64,000 nucleotides of DNA, taken from positions 53,189 through 117,188 of the forward strand of contig JAUZRW010000042.1 of NCBI GenBank assembly GCA_030950085.1, in the 5' to 3' direction. Each line of letters starts with the position of its first letter. Position 1 is the first letter of the stretch. The position numbers were made by a program, and so were the translations under genes. Origin of the DNA: Anaerolineae bacterium. GTDB lineage: Bacteria; Chloroflexota; Anaerolineae; Aggregatilineales; Phototrophicaceae. The notes under the pieces were generated by a model. It was not told the origin of the DNA. It saw only the letters and a program-made list of their open reading frames with translations, and made no database searches. Below, in pieces: positions 19,743-28,744 of the stretch.

Positions 19743-20873
19743 ATGGCAAAACAATGGTCACGTCGGCGCTTTATGCAAGGCATTGGCTTATCCGCTAGTG
19801 CCGCGTTGCTGGCAAATGCAGGGCTTCCGGCTGTATTGGCACAAGATAACAAGTTCGGTGCATTCCAACAAAGCAGCGATGGTATGCTGCTATCACCCGA
19901 TGTTGAACTCCTGTGTGGCGATGTGACGGGTTTCCAGTTGCAAAGCGATTTATGGGAAGGTGACTTTGGTTCCGTGACATTCCAGATGCACGAAGCATGG
20001 TATAATGGCGAATCAGTTTACTACATTCGCACAGATGCTTCTGACCAAGCATTTGCCGCAGAAAACAAGCTGGTCTGGGTGCCACTGTTAAATGCTGCGA
20101 TGGCTGCTGAAGGCTCGACCAGTCGCCTCTATACCTTTGAAAATGGCGCAGATGAGCAATTCCCTGTCGTGAGCCATGTTCCGACAGATGAGGCATATAG
20201 CCCAGCATGGCGTGTGCATCGTGTGACCTTCAATGGCACAGCAACAACACTCAATAGCGAAGCCGCTATCCAAGAAGCAGAAAGTGCTGGCGATGTGACA
20301 GTCGAAGCACTGACACTGGTGGTCAATTTTCCATTGGTGAAATGGCCGGGCGGCGAACTAGCGGAAGATACCGAAAAATTGACCTATCTCGGTACGGGTC
20401 CCCTGATTACCCCTGTGAATACGGGCGCAATGAGTGTCACGTTCAAGCTGCATGAATGCTATCCCGGCAGCCGCTACATTATCACTGATACGTCTGCTGC
20501 ACCGATGGCTCCTATGATGGCGATTGCAGCGTCCCCACCGACGGGTTTGTTGGTCGATGCCGGTGCAACCGATGAAATTTGGGTCTTTGGCAATGGCATT
20601 GCTGGCAGTGGTGTGATGGGTTTCCAACCGGCGATTTTTGATAATGCGGCAGGTAATCCCGTCTGGAGTCCGTTCTGGAATCACTTCACAGCCGTTTGGA
20701 CGAACGAGGCAGATGCGATTGTCGTGACATCCAGTACACAATTGCGTGAGTTGGTCGATGCGGGTGCGCTAGAAATCTTTAATGGCACACCGAATACTGA
20801 CCCAACAGGTTTTGTGGTCAATTGTCCAGTGCCGATTAAAGCTGCCAACACGTTTCAGGCTGATATGATGTAA
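19743..20873 (+). CDS. Tat-exported protein with a duplicated domain (DUF7482-like)
   Basis: The 376-aa protein starts with a twin-arginine signal (SRRRFMQGIG at residues 6-15, cleavage near VLAQD at 34), so it is exported folded and probably carries a cofactor or metal. The mature part looks like two copies of one module. YSPAWRVHRVTF near 158, then a TTLNS..EAIQEAESAGDVTVE stretch, is echoed by WSPFWNHFTAVW near 315, then IVVTSSTQLRELVDAGALEIF. The second copy ends with NGTPNTDPTGFVVNCP. The resemblance to DUF7482 is by eye and uncertain. GGAGAG lies upstream. No enzyme motif is recognised. The divergent Crp/Fnr gene may control it. Confidence 0.8.
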   Translation: MAKQWSRRRFMQGIGLSASAALLANAGLPAVLAQDNKFGAFQQSSDGMLLSPDVELLCGDVTGFQLQSDLWEGDFGSVTFQMHEAWYNGESVYYIRTDASDQAFAAENKLVWVPLLNAAMAAEGSTSRLYTFENGADEQFPVVSHVPTDEAYSPAWRVHRVTFNGTATTLNSEAAIQEAESAGDVTVEALTLVVNFPLVKWPGGELAEDTEKLTYLGTGPLITPVNTGAMSVTFKLHECYPGSRYIITDTSAAPMAPMMAIAASPPTGLLVDAGATDEIWVFGNGIAGSGVMGFQPAIFDNAAGNPVWSPFWNHFTAVWTNEADAIVVTSSTQLRELVDAGALEIFNGTPNTDPTGFVVNCPVPIKAANTFQADMM

Positions 20874-20884
20874 ACTACGCCTTG

Positions 20885-20921
20885 TGTGGAATTGAGTTTT
20901 GAACTCGAATTCAATTCCACA
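20885..20921. terminator. Bidirectional hairpin between convergent genes
   Basis: The 10-bp inverted repeat TGTGGAATTG / CAATTCCACA encloses a second stem GAGTT / AACTC. It lies between the convergent Tat-protein and flippase-like genes. There is no strong T-tract, so terminator function is inferred from position. Confidence 0.55.
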
Positions 20922-20932
20922 TAAAGCATCTA

Positions 20933-21946
20933 TCACTTGCGATTAGAGGCGGTTCTAATACTAGACCACCCCAAACCTTGTCGAATCAAGAAGAGAAATC
21001 CGACGACGGTTACAGGCAGCCAAATCACAATATGGACGACAATCGCATAGGCGAGTGCTAGATCTGCCTCGATTCCGACTGCCTCCATCACCAATGACAC
21101 AAAAAATTCATAGACTCCCACTTGCCCGGGAGAGGCAGGGATTAATCCGGCAAGATTGACTGTTCCCACCACGAGTAGCGCCACAGCATACGATAAATCT
21201 AGCCCAAATGCCCACATCACAATCCAATACACCACAGCTTCGATAGCCCATGTTGCATAACTGGTCACGATTGCGCCCATTAAATGCAAAGGCGAGCGCA
21301 AGCCACTCAAACCAACGAGAACGCCATCATGGAACTTAAGCAACAATTTTGCTAACAAATCGGGTAATAATGCTGCGATACGCTCTACCAAAAATCGTAG
21401 CGTATTCGGGAAAGCTGCTAGAGTGAAAAATACCACTACTGCCAATCCAAAGACTAATGCCGCAACTCGCGCCATCCACTCAATCTCGGCACTCTGGACA
21501 TCAACCCACAGTAAGCCGAGCAACAAAAAAGACAGCATCACAATTCCGTCGAAAACCCGTTCAATAACAACTGTTGTTGCGGCACTGGTCGCCGCAATAT
21601 CATGATTACGCTTCAGCAAGAAAATTCGTAATGCCTCGCCAGCACGAAAAGGATAGACATTGTTCCCCATATAGCCGATTGCTACAATTTGCGTTAAATC
21701 TACGAGAGGAACACGCTTCACCGTTTGCAGTAGAAATTGCCAGCGCCACGCGATAATCGTCACCGCGAGAGAATACGTGATAGCCCCAACAATGAGCCAT
21801 AGGAGATTAATCTCGCTGAGGCTCTGAATCACTTGCTCTGGTTTTAAGCCACGAAATGCCAAAAATAGAAAAATCAAGCTGATGGCGACACCTATCACGA
21901 CAATCCAGCGTCGTTGCAGGGTGGGTTTGGGTTTTTCATTAGTCAA
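20933..21946 (-). CDS. Flippase-like/lysylphosphatidylglycerol synthase TM-domain protein (UPF0104)
   Basis: A 337-aa polytopic membrane protein of the PF03706 family has about eight TM segments. Family marks are GNNVYPFRAGEALRIFLL near residue 80 (the conserved P-x-R-x-G-E motif), ERVFDGIVMLSFL near 130, and a late NLAGLIPASPGQVGVYE. The family covers the membrane domain of MprF and putative lipid or glycolipid flippases; this protein lacks the MprF synthase domain, so lipid transport is the more likely role. The start is a TTG at 21946 preceded by AGGT. It is convergent with the upstream Tat gene. Confidence 0.88.
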   Translation of the reverse strand: MTNEKPKPTLQRRWIVVIGVAISLIFLFLAFRGLKPEQVIQSLSEINLLWLIVGAITYSLAVTIIAWRWQFLLQTVKRVPLVDLTQIVAIGYMGNNVYPFRAGEALRIFLLKRNHDIAATSAATTVVIERVFDGIVMLSFLLLGLLWVDVQSAEIEWMARVAALVFGLAVVVFFTLAAFPNTLRFLVERIAALLPDLLAKLLLKFHDGVLVGLSGLRSPLHLMGAIVTSYATWAIEAVVYWIVMWAFGLDLSYAVALLVVGTVNLAGLIPASPGQVGVYEFFVSLVMEAVGIEADLALAYAIVVHIVIWLPVTVVGFLFLIRQGLGWSSIRTASNRK

Positions 21947-21992
21947 CGTTGCTTTTACCTTAAAGATGAATCATAAGAGACACTATCTGAAA

Positions 21993-22275
21993 TGTTTGAA
22001 CCGCCAAATCGCCAAAATAATATAAAGGCAAGTGCTAAGTAGCTGAAATGGGGAACACTATTCTATTGTAGCAGGAAGCAGGGTACAGATATAGGAGAAT
22101 CTGCCAAGTACAAATATCTCGTAATCAAGTAAGATCGGGGACGGAAACACAAAAAGATGAACCACACAGAACACGGAGGACACAGAGGGTCCAGTTCAAA
22201 ACCTTTCTTTGCGCCTTCCACCCTTTGCATCTTTGCGTTACGCTTTTTATAAGCACTTCTCGGACTCCACATTCA
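21993..22275. repeat. Two family A copies; contents of the 21947-22395 gap
   Basis: A short fragment (GAACCGCCAAATCGCC, about 21993-22030) is followed by a fuller copy at about 22155-22272. The fuller copy has arms AACCACACAGAACACGG and CCACCCTTTGCATC and the end CGGACTCCAC. The fuller copy is very close to those at 11.6 and 42.1 kb. Beyond 22275 the gap shows only the leader of the hydrolase gene. Confidence 0.7.
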
Positions 22276-22395
22276 GCAAGAATCGTTAATTGTAAACTAC
22301 GGTCTGCCTTCTATTGCGACTGCTACTTGGTTGAATATCACCCACCATATAAAATGCCAATGCTGAAGTCATCGGAATATGGGAAATGATGTTGT

Positions 22396-23187
22396 ATGGT
22401 AGAAGTTATCATTGTGGATAGTGCCGAGCAGAACAAGTCGCCACGTCATATTCGGTGGCGTTGGATAATACTGGCTATCGTGCTGCTTTTGCTACTGGCT
22501 GTTGGTGGCTTTGTTTTATGGGTGAGTACCCCTGTCGGCGACTTAATGCCCGAAGCCCTTACCGCCCTAGAAAGCGATGAACAGGTTAATGTGACACAAC
22601 GCGGCTGGATAGCATTTGTTCCCCTTAATGCCCCACCCACTGCCGGAATCGTTTTTTACCCAGGACTACGTATCCAAGCCGAAGCCTATGCCCCACTTGC
22701 ACGTCGTATCGCCGAAGAAGGCTATCTGGCGACGATTGTTTATGCCCCATTGAACCTTGCCATTTTTGATTCCGATGCTGCCAAAGCGGTGATTGAAAAT
22801 TTCTCTGCTGTCGATACGTGGGTCGTGGGTGGACATTCATTTGGCGCGACTGTGGCGGCGCGTTTTGTGACAGATAACCTCGCTATTGTGGATGGCTTAT
22901 TCTTCATGGCGGCTGCTCCATCTGGTGATGCTTTAGCCAGTACCAATATGCCTATCATGTTGCTTTACGGCACAAATGATGGACGGGCAAGTGTCGATAA
23001 TATTTTGCAATCAGAGGCAAATTTGCCTTCAACAGCCCGTTTTATGGCAATTGAAGGTGGCAGTCATTCACAATTTGCCTATTATGGCTTGCAATCTGGC
23101 GATAACGAAGCAACTATCAGCCATGATGAACAAATGACACAGACCGCCGCAGCCCTAATTGCCTTGCTCGACTCGTTGACACGCTAA
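22396..23187 (+). CDS. Membrane-anchored alpha/beta hydrolase
   Basis: The 263-aa protein has one TM helix at about residues 22-44 and an extracytoplasmic alpha/beta hydrolase domain. The nucleophile elbow is GGHSFGA with Ser148, the acid is likely Asp in LYGTNDG near 197, and the base is His in EGGSHSQF near 222. A FYPGLRIQAEAYAP segment near 87 supplies the usual oxyanion strand. It resembles dienelactone hydrolase-like alpha/beta hydrolases. The C-terminus is followed after 32 bases by a TPR-like gene on the same strand. The substrate is unknown. Confidence 0.88.
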   Translation: MVEVIIVDSAEQNKSPRHIRWRWIILAIVLLLLLAVGGFVLWVSTPVGDLMPEALTALESDEQVNVTQRGWIAFVPLNAPPTAGIVFYPGLRIQAEAYAPLARRIAEEGYLATIVYAPLNLAIFDSDAAKAVIENFSAVDTWVVGGHSFGATVAARFVTDNLAIVDGLFFMAAAPSGDALASTNMPIMLLYGTNDGRASVDNILQSEANLPSTARFMAIEGGSHSQFAYYGLQSGDNEATISHDEQMTQTAAALIALLDSLTR

Positions 23188-23219
23188 AAACCCAAACATC
23201 ATAGAAAGTCCAAACTGCT

Positions 23220-24290
23220 ATGTCCGAAAATGCGATTTATGACATTCTTGCCCAACTGGAAAAAGCCATCCACGAGATGGAAACATTATCGGCGGATGAC
23301 GAAGCCACCACTTGGGGACGTAATCTGGAAACACAGGCTGACTTGTATTGGCAACTGTACAACGTTCGTGGTGAGCGTAAACATCTGGAACAGTCGATAG
23401 CCGCATTTGAAATAGCCGCAACTTATTATCAGGATGCCGCACAAGTCCACTTTGCTGCCATACAATGTCGTTTACAAGATATCTATGTTGATATGGCACG
23501 TCTGCAACAAGCCACAACCTATATGTATAAGGCGCGAGACGCAGGCTTGCAAGCACAAAAATTTTATGTTCATACCCATAACGAAACCCGTGACATTCAC
23601 TTTGAATTATTAGCACGCCAAACACAAATCATGACTGCACTCGCCTTGTTAGAAGGCTATGCCCCCTATGGTGATGAGGCGCTTCATATTGCCAAAAAAA
23701 TTATCAAAGAAACCCATCACGACGCGGATTTACTGGGCTTTCATATTGAAGGGCATCGTGTTTTGGGGAAAGCTTATGTTGGCATAGCAAAGATGATGAA
23801 CATGGTGGAACAACGTGAGGCTTTACTAGAGGCGACACGTATTTTAGGCAAATTACGACGTTTTACGCATCAATCACAGGGCAATGAGTCGATGCTACGG
23901 GGTTTGCTGTTGATGGGTTTCACATATATAGAATTAGAATTGATAGAAAATAATCCCGATTATCTGCCACCTGCGGTTCGCTCATTTCAACAAGCTCTGA
24001 CAGTCAATAAAACAGTAGGGGATTCACTGGCAGCCGCCATCGCTTTTTATACCGTGTCAATGCTCTATGAACGCATGAACAAAGCACAACAAGCCGCCGA
24101 AGCCGCACAGCACGCCGCCGATTGTTATCAGCGTTCTGGGATGCTGTGGATGGCACAAATAGCCGCGTTACGAGCGCGGTACTTCGCTCAAGCAACACTT
24201 GTACGGATGTTATTATCGCCGCTTCTGATGATGCTAACTGTCCCGGTCAATCTTCATCGGCGTAACATTCTCCCACGAGTTCTGAAATAA
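23220..24290 (+). CDS. TPR-like helical repeat protein
   Basis: The 356-aa protein is almost entirely helical, with repeated pairs of amphipathic helices typical of tetratricopeptide repeats. Examples are DLYWQLYNVRGERKHLEQSI near 40, ATYMYKARDAGLQA near 100, and AIAFYTVSMLYERM then AAEAAQHAADCYQRSG near 280-305. The last 30 residues include a short hydrophobic stretch (MLLSPLLMMLTVPV) that may touch a membrane. TPR proteins are scaffolds for other proteins; no enzymatic domain is present. It lies 32 bases after the anchored hydrolase and may be co-transcribed. The start site has only a weak ribosome site. Confidence 0.7.
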   Translation: MSENAIYDILAQLEKAIHEMETLSADDEATTWGRNLETQADLYWQLYNVRGERKHLEQSIAAFEIAATYYQDAAQVHFAAIQCRLQDIYVDMARLQQATTYMYKARDAGLQAQKFYVHTHNETRDIHFELLARQTQIMTALALLEGYAPYGDEALHIAKKIIKETHHDADLLGFHIEGHRVLGKAYVGIAKMMNMVEQREALLEATRILGKLRRFTHQSQGNESMLRGLLLMGFTYIELELIENNPDYLPPAVRSFQQALTVNKTVGDSLAAAIAFYTVSMLYERMNKAQQAAEAAQHAADCYQRSGMLWMAQIAALRARYFAQATLVRMLLSPLLMMLTVPVNLHRRNILPRVLK

Positions 24291-24302
24291 GCTGCTACTA
24301 AA

Positions 24303-24665
24303 TTAAGCACGCACAACAGCAATAGTCGGCAAATTATTGTGGTCTTTTTCGGGTAGAGGCGTGGCTTCGCGCATCGGGCGCAACATCATTTTACGCTCAA
24401 CCAGTAGCTGTTCAACAAATGGGTTGACCACTACAGGCATGGTCATGCGTTCGCTTTCTTGGATAAACTGAAAACAAATGACATTAACTGTTCGCCCGCC
24501 CCGTAACTGAACCGATTGTTCATAAGCAAGATTGAGTAACTGCCAGCCATTACGGATAGCGGTCAACAAACTATCCCCACCTGTATAAGATTCGGAACCG
24601 GCGTGCCAGTGGCGGTCTGTCAGGGTGTAATATTCGTGCATTCCTTGTGGGTTATTGATAGTCAT
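24303..24665 (-). CDS. Conserved hypothetical protein (120 aa)
   Basis: A 120-aa soluble protein begins MTINNPQGMHEYYTLTD, with GGAG close before the ATG at 24665. It contains LLTAIRNGWQLLNLAYEQSV and TVNVICFQFIQ, then PFVEQLLVERKM. I do not recognise a family. A 24-codon upstream extension of the frame is encoded by a family B repeat and is unlikely to be native. It is convergent with the TPR gene (12 bases between stops). The family B element therefore sits in its leader. Confidence 0.65.
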   Translation of the reverse strand: MTINNPQGMHEYYTLTDRHWHAGSESYTGGDSLLTAIRNGWQLLNLAYEQSVQLRGGRTVNVICFQFIQESERMTMPVVVNPFVEQLLVERKMMLRPMREATPLPEKDHNNLPTIAVVRA

Positions 24666-24715
24666 GCGATTCTCCTCAAAATTATTAAGCAAAGGAAGAA
24701 TGTATTTTTTAACTA

Positions 24716-24807
24716 TAAGCCCCTTTCGGGGTTTCATCTCGCCTTACACAAAATGACAAGGTGAGATAGAGGCTATAGGTTTAACAGTGATACTTCGTTA
24801 AATAAGG
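24716..24807 (-). repeat. Family B structured repeat
   Basis: Oriented on the minus strand. The stem ATCTCACCTT / AAGGCGAGAT (one G-U pair) closes a loop with the conserved ATTTTGTGT. It is followed by GATGAAAC and the hairpin CCCCGAAAGGGG, and begins with CCTTATTTAAC. It lies 50 bases before the start of the 120-aa hypothetical gene and in the same direction. Confidence 0.8.
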
Positions 24808-25137
24808 TAAATGCACTCATGTTGAAGACGATGAATGTATGATTAATTTGTGATAAATTTCACATATAATATACTTGTCCTATGTTGACTTCTCATTAAC
24901 CCAATGTGAAAAATCGGATTATCTGATTCTATTTAACCACATTTTATAGATATATTGTTACTCAGTTTCCTTACAAAAATTTTACGCACTTCGTTTAATG
25001 GCTCACAAAGAAAGCAAGAACACTAAGAATCTTATTCAAAAACCCCTCTGTGCCTCTGATTCTCTGCGTCTCTGTGTTACGCTTTTTCTTGAAAGGTGAA
25101 TCAATACAATTTTTCAATCATCAAAGGATGCTAGATT
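24808..25137. repeat. Leader of asnS with a family A repeat
   Basis: The gap before asnS is AT-rich to about 25000. A family A copy follows at about 25003-25101, with arms TCACAAAGAAAGCAAG and CTCTGTGCCTCTGATTC, then CTGCGTCTCTGTGTTACG. I see no T-box leader elements and no other gene. Confidence 0.7.
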
Positions 25138-26475
25138 GTGGCAACAACAATACGAATTGCAGATATAGCAAATTATGTCGGGCAAGAGGTGACACTCAAG
25201 GGCTGGGTGTATGCGAAAACGGGCAAAGGGCGCTTACACTTTGTTCGTGTGCGCGATGGTAGCGGACAAGTGCAGTGTGTGGCGTTCAAAAAAGAGATTG
25301 ACCCTGAATATTTTGAGATTGTGAAGGGTTTGACTCAAGAATCGTCGGTGATTATCACGGGTGAAGTGCGTGCCGATGAACGGGCGAAAGGTTTTCCCGC
25401 AGGTTATGAAATTGGCTTGAAAACAGTCGAAGTCGTGCAAGAAGCTGTCGATTATCCGATTACGCCCAAAGAACATGGCACAGAATTTTTGATGGATAGG
25501 CGGCATCTGTGGCTACGGAGCAATCAACAATGGGCAATTCTGCGGATTCGGGCGACAATTATTAAGGCTCTGCGTGATTTTCTCGATAATGACGGTTTCT
25601 TACTTGTCGATACGCCGATTATCACACCGGCAGCCGGAGAAGAAACAACGACTCTGTTCAGTATTGATTATTTTGGCGACGAGGCGTATCTCGCACAAAC
25701 GGGGCAACTCTATAACGAAGCTAATATGATGGCACATGGCAAGGTCTATTGCTTTGGACCCACTTTTCGCGCCGAAAAGAGCAAGACACGCCGCCATCTG
25801 ATTGAATTTTGGATGCTTGAGCCAGAAATTGCCTATTGCTCGCTAGAAGAATTGATGGATGTTGAAGAGCAAATGGTCGCCTATGTGGTTCAGCAAGTTT
25901 TAGAGAAAAATCGACCTGAATTAGAGGCGATTGGACGTGATATCAGTAAATTAGAGGTGCTTACTGCTCCTTTCGCTCGTATCAGCTATGATGATGCCGT
26001 TGAAAAACTCCAAGCTGCTTATGAAAAAGAAAAAGACCCTGAACAAAAAGAACTCCTGAAAATCGAATGGGGTGAAGATTTCGGTAGTCCGCAGGAAACG
26101 GCACTGGCAGAAATGTTTGATAAGCCGGTTTTTGTCTATCACTATCCGAGTGCTGTGAAGGCATTTTACATGCAGCCTGTCGATGGTCGTCCCGAAGTAT
26201 GCCGTAGTGTCGATTTGTTAGCTCCCGAAGGTTACGGAGAAATTATCGGCGGCAGTGAGCGTATTTATGATGCCGATTTGCTGATTCAGAAAATTGATGA
26301 ACATGGTTTTGACCGCGCCAATTACGAGTGGTATATCGAATTGCGTCAGTATGGCACTGTACCACACGCTGGCTTTGGTCTCGGTATTGAGCGCACTGTG
26401 GCATGGATTTGTGGATTAGCGCACATCCGCGAGACGATTCCCTATGCGCGTTTGCTAAATCGTAAATACCCCTAA
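25138..26475 (+). CDS. asnS: Asparaginyl-tRNA synthetase
   Basis: The 445-aa class IIb synthetase charges tRNA-Asn with asparagine. It has an N-terminal OB-fold anticodon-binding domain (about 1-105: [25 protein letters not shown]) and a catalytic domain. Motif 2 is [16 protein letters not shown] and motif 3 is [12 protein letters not shown]. The QTGQLYNE plus EFWMLEPE context is that of AsnRS rather than AspRS. The start is GTG at 25138 with AAAGGATG upstream. A terminator follows at 26520. Essential housekeeping gene; transcribed alone. Confidence 0.97.
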   Translation: MATTIRIADIANYVGQEVTLKGWVYAKTGKGRLHFVRVRDGSGQVQCVAFKKEIDPEYFEIVKGLTQESSVIITGEVRADERAKGFPAGYEIGLKTVEVVQEAVDYPITPKEHGTEFLMDRRHLWLRSNQQWAILRIRATIIKALRDFLDNDGFLLVDTPIITPAAGEETTTLFSIDYFGDEAYLAQTGQLYNEANMMAHGKVYCFGPTFRAEKSKTRRHLIEFWMLEPEIAYCSLEELMDVEEQMVAYVVQQVLEKNRPELEAIGRDISKLEVLTAPFARISYDDAVEKLQAAYEKEKDPEQKELLKIEWGEDFGSPQETALAEMFDKPVFVYHYPSAVKAFYMQPVDGRPEVCRSVDLLAPEGYGEIIGGSERIYDADLLIQKIDEHGFDRANYEWYIELRQYGTVPHAGFGLGIERTVAWICGLAHIRETIPYARLLNRKYP

Positions 26476-26518
26476 TTTTGAACAACTAAGTCACAAAGTA
26501 CACGAAGAAATTCTATTG

Positions 26519-26545
26519 AGGGCGGAAAAATCCGTCCTTTTTTTG
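26519..26545 (+). terminator. Terminator after asnS
   Basis: The stem GGGCGGA / TCCGTCC (one G-U pair) with loop AAAA is followed by seven T. It lies 44 bases after the asnS stop. Confidence 0.85.
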
Positions 26546-26644
26546 AATCGAAATCTCACAGTAACTCAATTTGTTCTAAGGCAATTGAGCCTTTTATGCG
26601 CTAGACTAGAAAGCAATATATAGATTTCTACAAGGTATGAAATA

Positions 26645-27286
26645 ATGGATTTAGCAACTGTCGATAAATTGTTAACCACAACACGCTCTGTTCGGAAGCG
26701 GCTCGATTTGGAGCGTCCCGTAGAGCGAGAAATTATCATGGACTGTATTGAAATTGCCTTACAAGCCCCCACAGGCTCGAATGCACAGGGATGGCATTTC
26801 ATGGTTGTGACCGATGCCGAGAAAAAAGCACAAATCGCCGACTACTACAAGCAATCATGGGATGTCTATAGCTCGCAGCGCGTTGAACCAACTAGCGGAC
26901 AAGTCGCTGTCAAAGGACAAATGAAAAAAGTGATTGGTTCAGCTGCTTATCTTGCAGAAAATATGGCACGGATTCCGGTCATGATTATTCCCTGTGTCGA
27001 AGGACGTGTCGAAAAAGCACCCCAATGGATGCAAGCGAGTGTCTATGGGTCGATTCTTCCGGCGGCATGGTCGTTGATGTTAGCTCTCCGCGCACGGGGT
27101 ATTGGCAGTTCATGGACAACATTGCATCTCAAATATGAAAAAGAAACATCGGAATTACTAGGCATCCCTGAAAATTTCACACAGGCGGCACTGCTTCCTA
27201 TCGGCTACTTCACAGGCGCGGACTTCAAACCAGCGAAACGTCTGCCGGCTTCAGAACTCACGTCATGGGATTCATGGGGCAATTAA
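26645..27286 (+). CDS. Nitroreductase-family flavoprotein
   Basis: The 213-aa protein matches the NADPH-dependent FMN nitroreductase family: TTRSVRKRLDLERPV near 11-25 (flavin phosphate site), ALQAPTGSNAQGWHF near 38-52, GSILPAAWSLMLALRARGIGSSWTT near 132-156, and a C-terminal LLPIGYFTG. Such enzymes reduce nitro groups, quinones or F420-like cofactors. An LXPIG pattern is seen in mycobacterial-type members. It acts in the cytoplasm. AAGG lies before the ATG. The physiological substrate is unknown. Confidence 0.92.
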   Translation: MDLATVDKLLTTTRSVRKRLDLERPVEREIIMDCIEIALQAPTGSNAQGWHFMVVTDAEKKAQIADYYKQSWDVYSSQRVEPTSGQVAVKGQMKKVIGSAAYLAENMARIPVMIIPCVEGRVEKAPQWMQASVYGSILPAAWSLMLALRARGIGSSWTTLHLKYEKETSELLGIPENFTQAALLPIGYFTGADFKPAKRLPASELTSWDSWGN

Positions 27287-27332
27287 AGAAGCGTAAATAT
27301 CAGTAGGACTTAGGCAGTTGGCGACTATTTTC

Positions 27333-27358
27333 GGGCGCACACGTGGGTACGCCCTTAC
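27333..27358. repeat. Family C repeat, degenerate
   Basis: GGGCGCACACGTGGGTACGCCC with CTTAC is close to the copies at about 28.47 and 61.8 kb. It lies between the convergent nitroreductase and beta-propeller-like genes. Confidence 0.5.
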
Positions 27359-27392
27359 GGTTTTATGTTGAAGTGCGTAACGTCTAATTCGA

Positions 27393-28544
27393 TTAATTGC
27401 TATGCAAAACACCGATAAATGTGGCTTCGGCAACGCGAGTGAGTTCACCATCCGCAAGGTTGATTTTCCATATGCCGTCACGGTCAGGGCTGATAAATAA
27501 AATAGCGGAATTGTCTTCTGTCCAGCGTATCGGACGTAAGTAGCGCGTAATTGGGTCACTGACTTGTTCTTGGGTCATCGTATCAAGGTTGACACTCATC
27601 AGAACAGTTCGGATTTCAGGTGGCGATACGCTGAAATTGGGTACTTGTGACATAGCATAAACCGCCCGTCTGCCATCCGGCGAAATGAGAATATTGCCAG
27701 CTTGTGTGAAACCATTGAGCGGAATCGCATCAATCGTATCACGCACACTCGAAGCAAGGTCAAAGAACAAGACATCAAAGCCGGATAAATCCGATGTGAC
27801 AGATAAGCGCACTAACTGTCCGGCACGCAAAGCCGCACTGCAAAAACACGGGGTATCATCATCTGGCAAGGCGGTGATATTGCTATCAGCGAGTGATAAG
27901 CGAAATAATCCGGCATATTGGGTATACGGCGCAAACGCACTAATAATATCGGGATGAAAATCCATGATGAGGGCATTACTATCAACAGAAAAGGCAATCG
28001 GCAAGGCGCGTAAACCATCACTGCGTGCGCCCTCTTCAAAGACCACACGCTGATTCATGCCATCGGGAGTCGCTACCTGCGTGACGGTGCGTAAGCCGTC
28101 GGCATCATCATAGGTTAATGTCCATGCGACAAACCGTTGTTCGGCAGAAAAAACCCAATCGACTCGTCGCGCTGTTCCAAGCTGAATAAAGGGATGGGCG
28201 GTAACAGTGCCAATTGTATTAATTGTCATGACGCTGCGATTGACAGGATCGAAAAATAAGATTTTGTCGCCAAACGGGGTATAACGTTCGCCAAAAACTT
28301 GTGCCGAAGTCACGTCCCCCGTGAGGATATCCATGAAAATGAGGCGGTCTGCCCCATCATTCGTAATACCTTGTTGCAAATAGACTTCCCATGTGTGCAG
28401 TGTGATATCTTGCGCTTGTGTCGATGAATGAAAGAATAAAACAGTTACCATATAGAAGGATAAGAAAATAAGCGCAACGGGTACGCCCCTACAATAATCC
28501 GTATGATTTCGATTAAATTGCTTCTTGGTGTTCTTGTGGTTCAT
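27393..28544 (-). CDS. Exported beta-propeller-like protein with a repeat-derived N-terminus
   Basis: The 383-aa frame encodes an exported protein. A hydrophobic segment (about residues 23-42, ending near STQAQD) is followed by propeller-type strand repeats: ADRLIFMDILTGD, GDKILFFDPVNRSV, SPDGRRAVYAMSQV and DNSAILFISPDRDGIWKIN. These resemble TolB/PD40 blades. The first 30 codons are made of repeat DNA: a family A arm encodes MNHKNTKK and a family C motif encodes YCRGVPVA. Without them only a short signal from Met32 remains, lacking basic residues. The true start is therefore unsure (28544 or 28451). No enzyme motif. Function unknown. Confidence 0.75.
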   Translation of the reverse strand: MNHKNTKKQFNRNHTDYCRGVPVALIFLSFYMVTVLFFHSSTQAQDITLHTWEVYLQQGITNDGADRLIFMDILTGDVTSAQVFGERYTPFGDKILFFDPVNRSVMTINTIGTVTAHPFIQLGTARRVDWVFSAEQRFVAWTLTYDDADGLRTVTQVATPDGMNQRVVFEEGARSDGLRALPIAFSVDSNALIMDFHPDIISAFAPYTQYAGLFRLSLADSNITALPDDDTPCFCSAALRAGQLVRLSVTSDLSGFDVLFFDLASSVRDTIDAIPLNGFTQAGNILISPDGRRAVYAMSQVPNFSVSPPEIRTVLMSVNLDTMTQEQVSDPITRYLRPIRWTEDNSAILFISPDRDGIWKINLADGELTRVAEATFIGVLHSN

Positions 28545-28656
28545 TTTTTCTGCATTTTCTCTAGTACCGCAATTACTTTGGACAGCATATCACCTGATGC
28601 CCTTTCAGGACTACAGGAATAATTTCTCAACTATTATCTGACTAAAAAAGTTTTTA

Positions 28657-28725
28657 TGTAGGGGCGCAAGGCATTGCGCCAAAAAAACACATAATCTAAT
28701 TTTCAAAGATTAAATTGGTCGAGTA
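28657..28725. repeat. Family C repeat with a unique arm, inverted copy at the right edge
   Basis: A GTAGGGGCGCAAGGC palindrome is followed by an AT-rich arm ending GATTAAATTGGTCGAGTA. The inverted sequence recurs at 63934-64000 with about two differences in 67 bases. This is the longest near-identical dispersed pair I found in the window. Confidence 0.8.
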
Positions 28726-28744
28726 CTATATTTCGCTCATTTTA

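Noticed and set aside
20358..20741. A 127-codon frame opposite the Tat-exported protein
   Set aside because: His/Arg/Cys-rich composition typical of an antisense shadow and no ribosome site.
24666..24737. Longer N-terminus of the 120-aa hypothetical protein
   Set aside because: The extension is partly encoded by a family B repeat; the inner ATG at 24665 has a good GGAG site.
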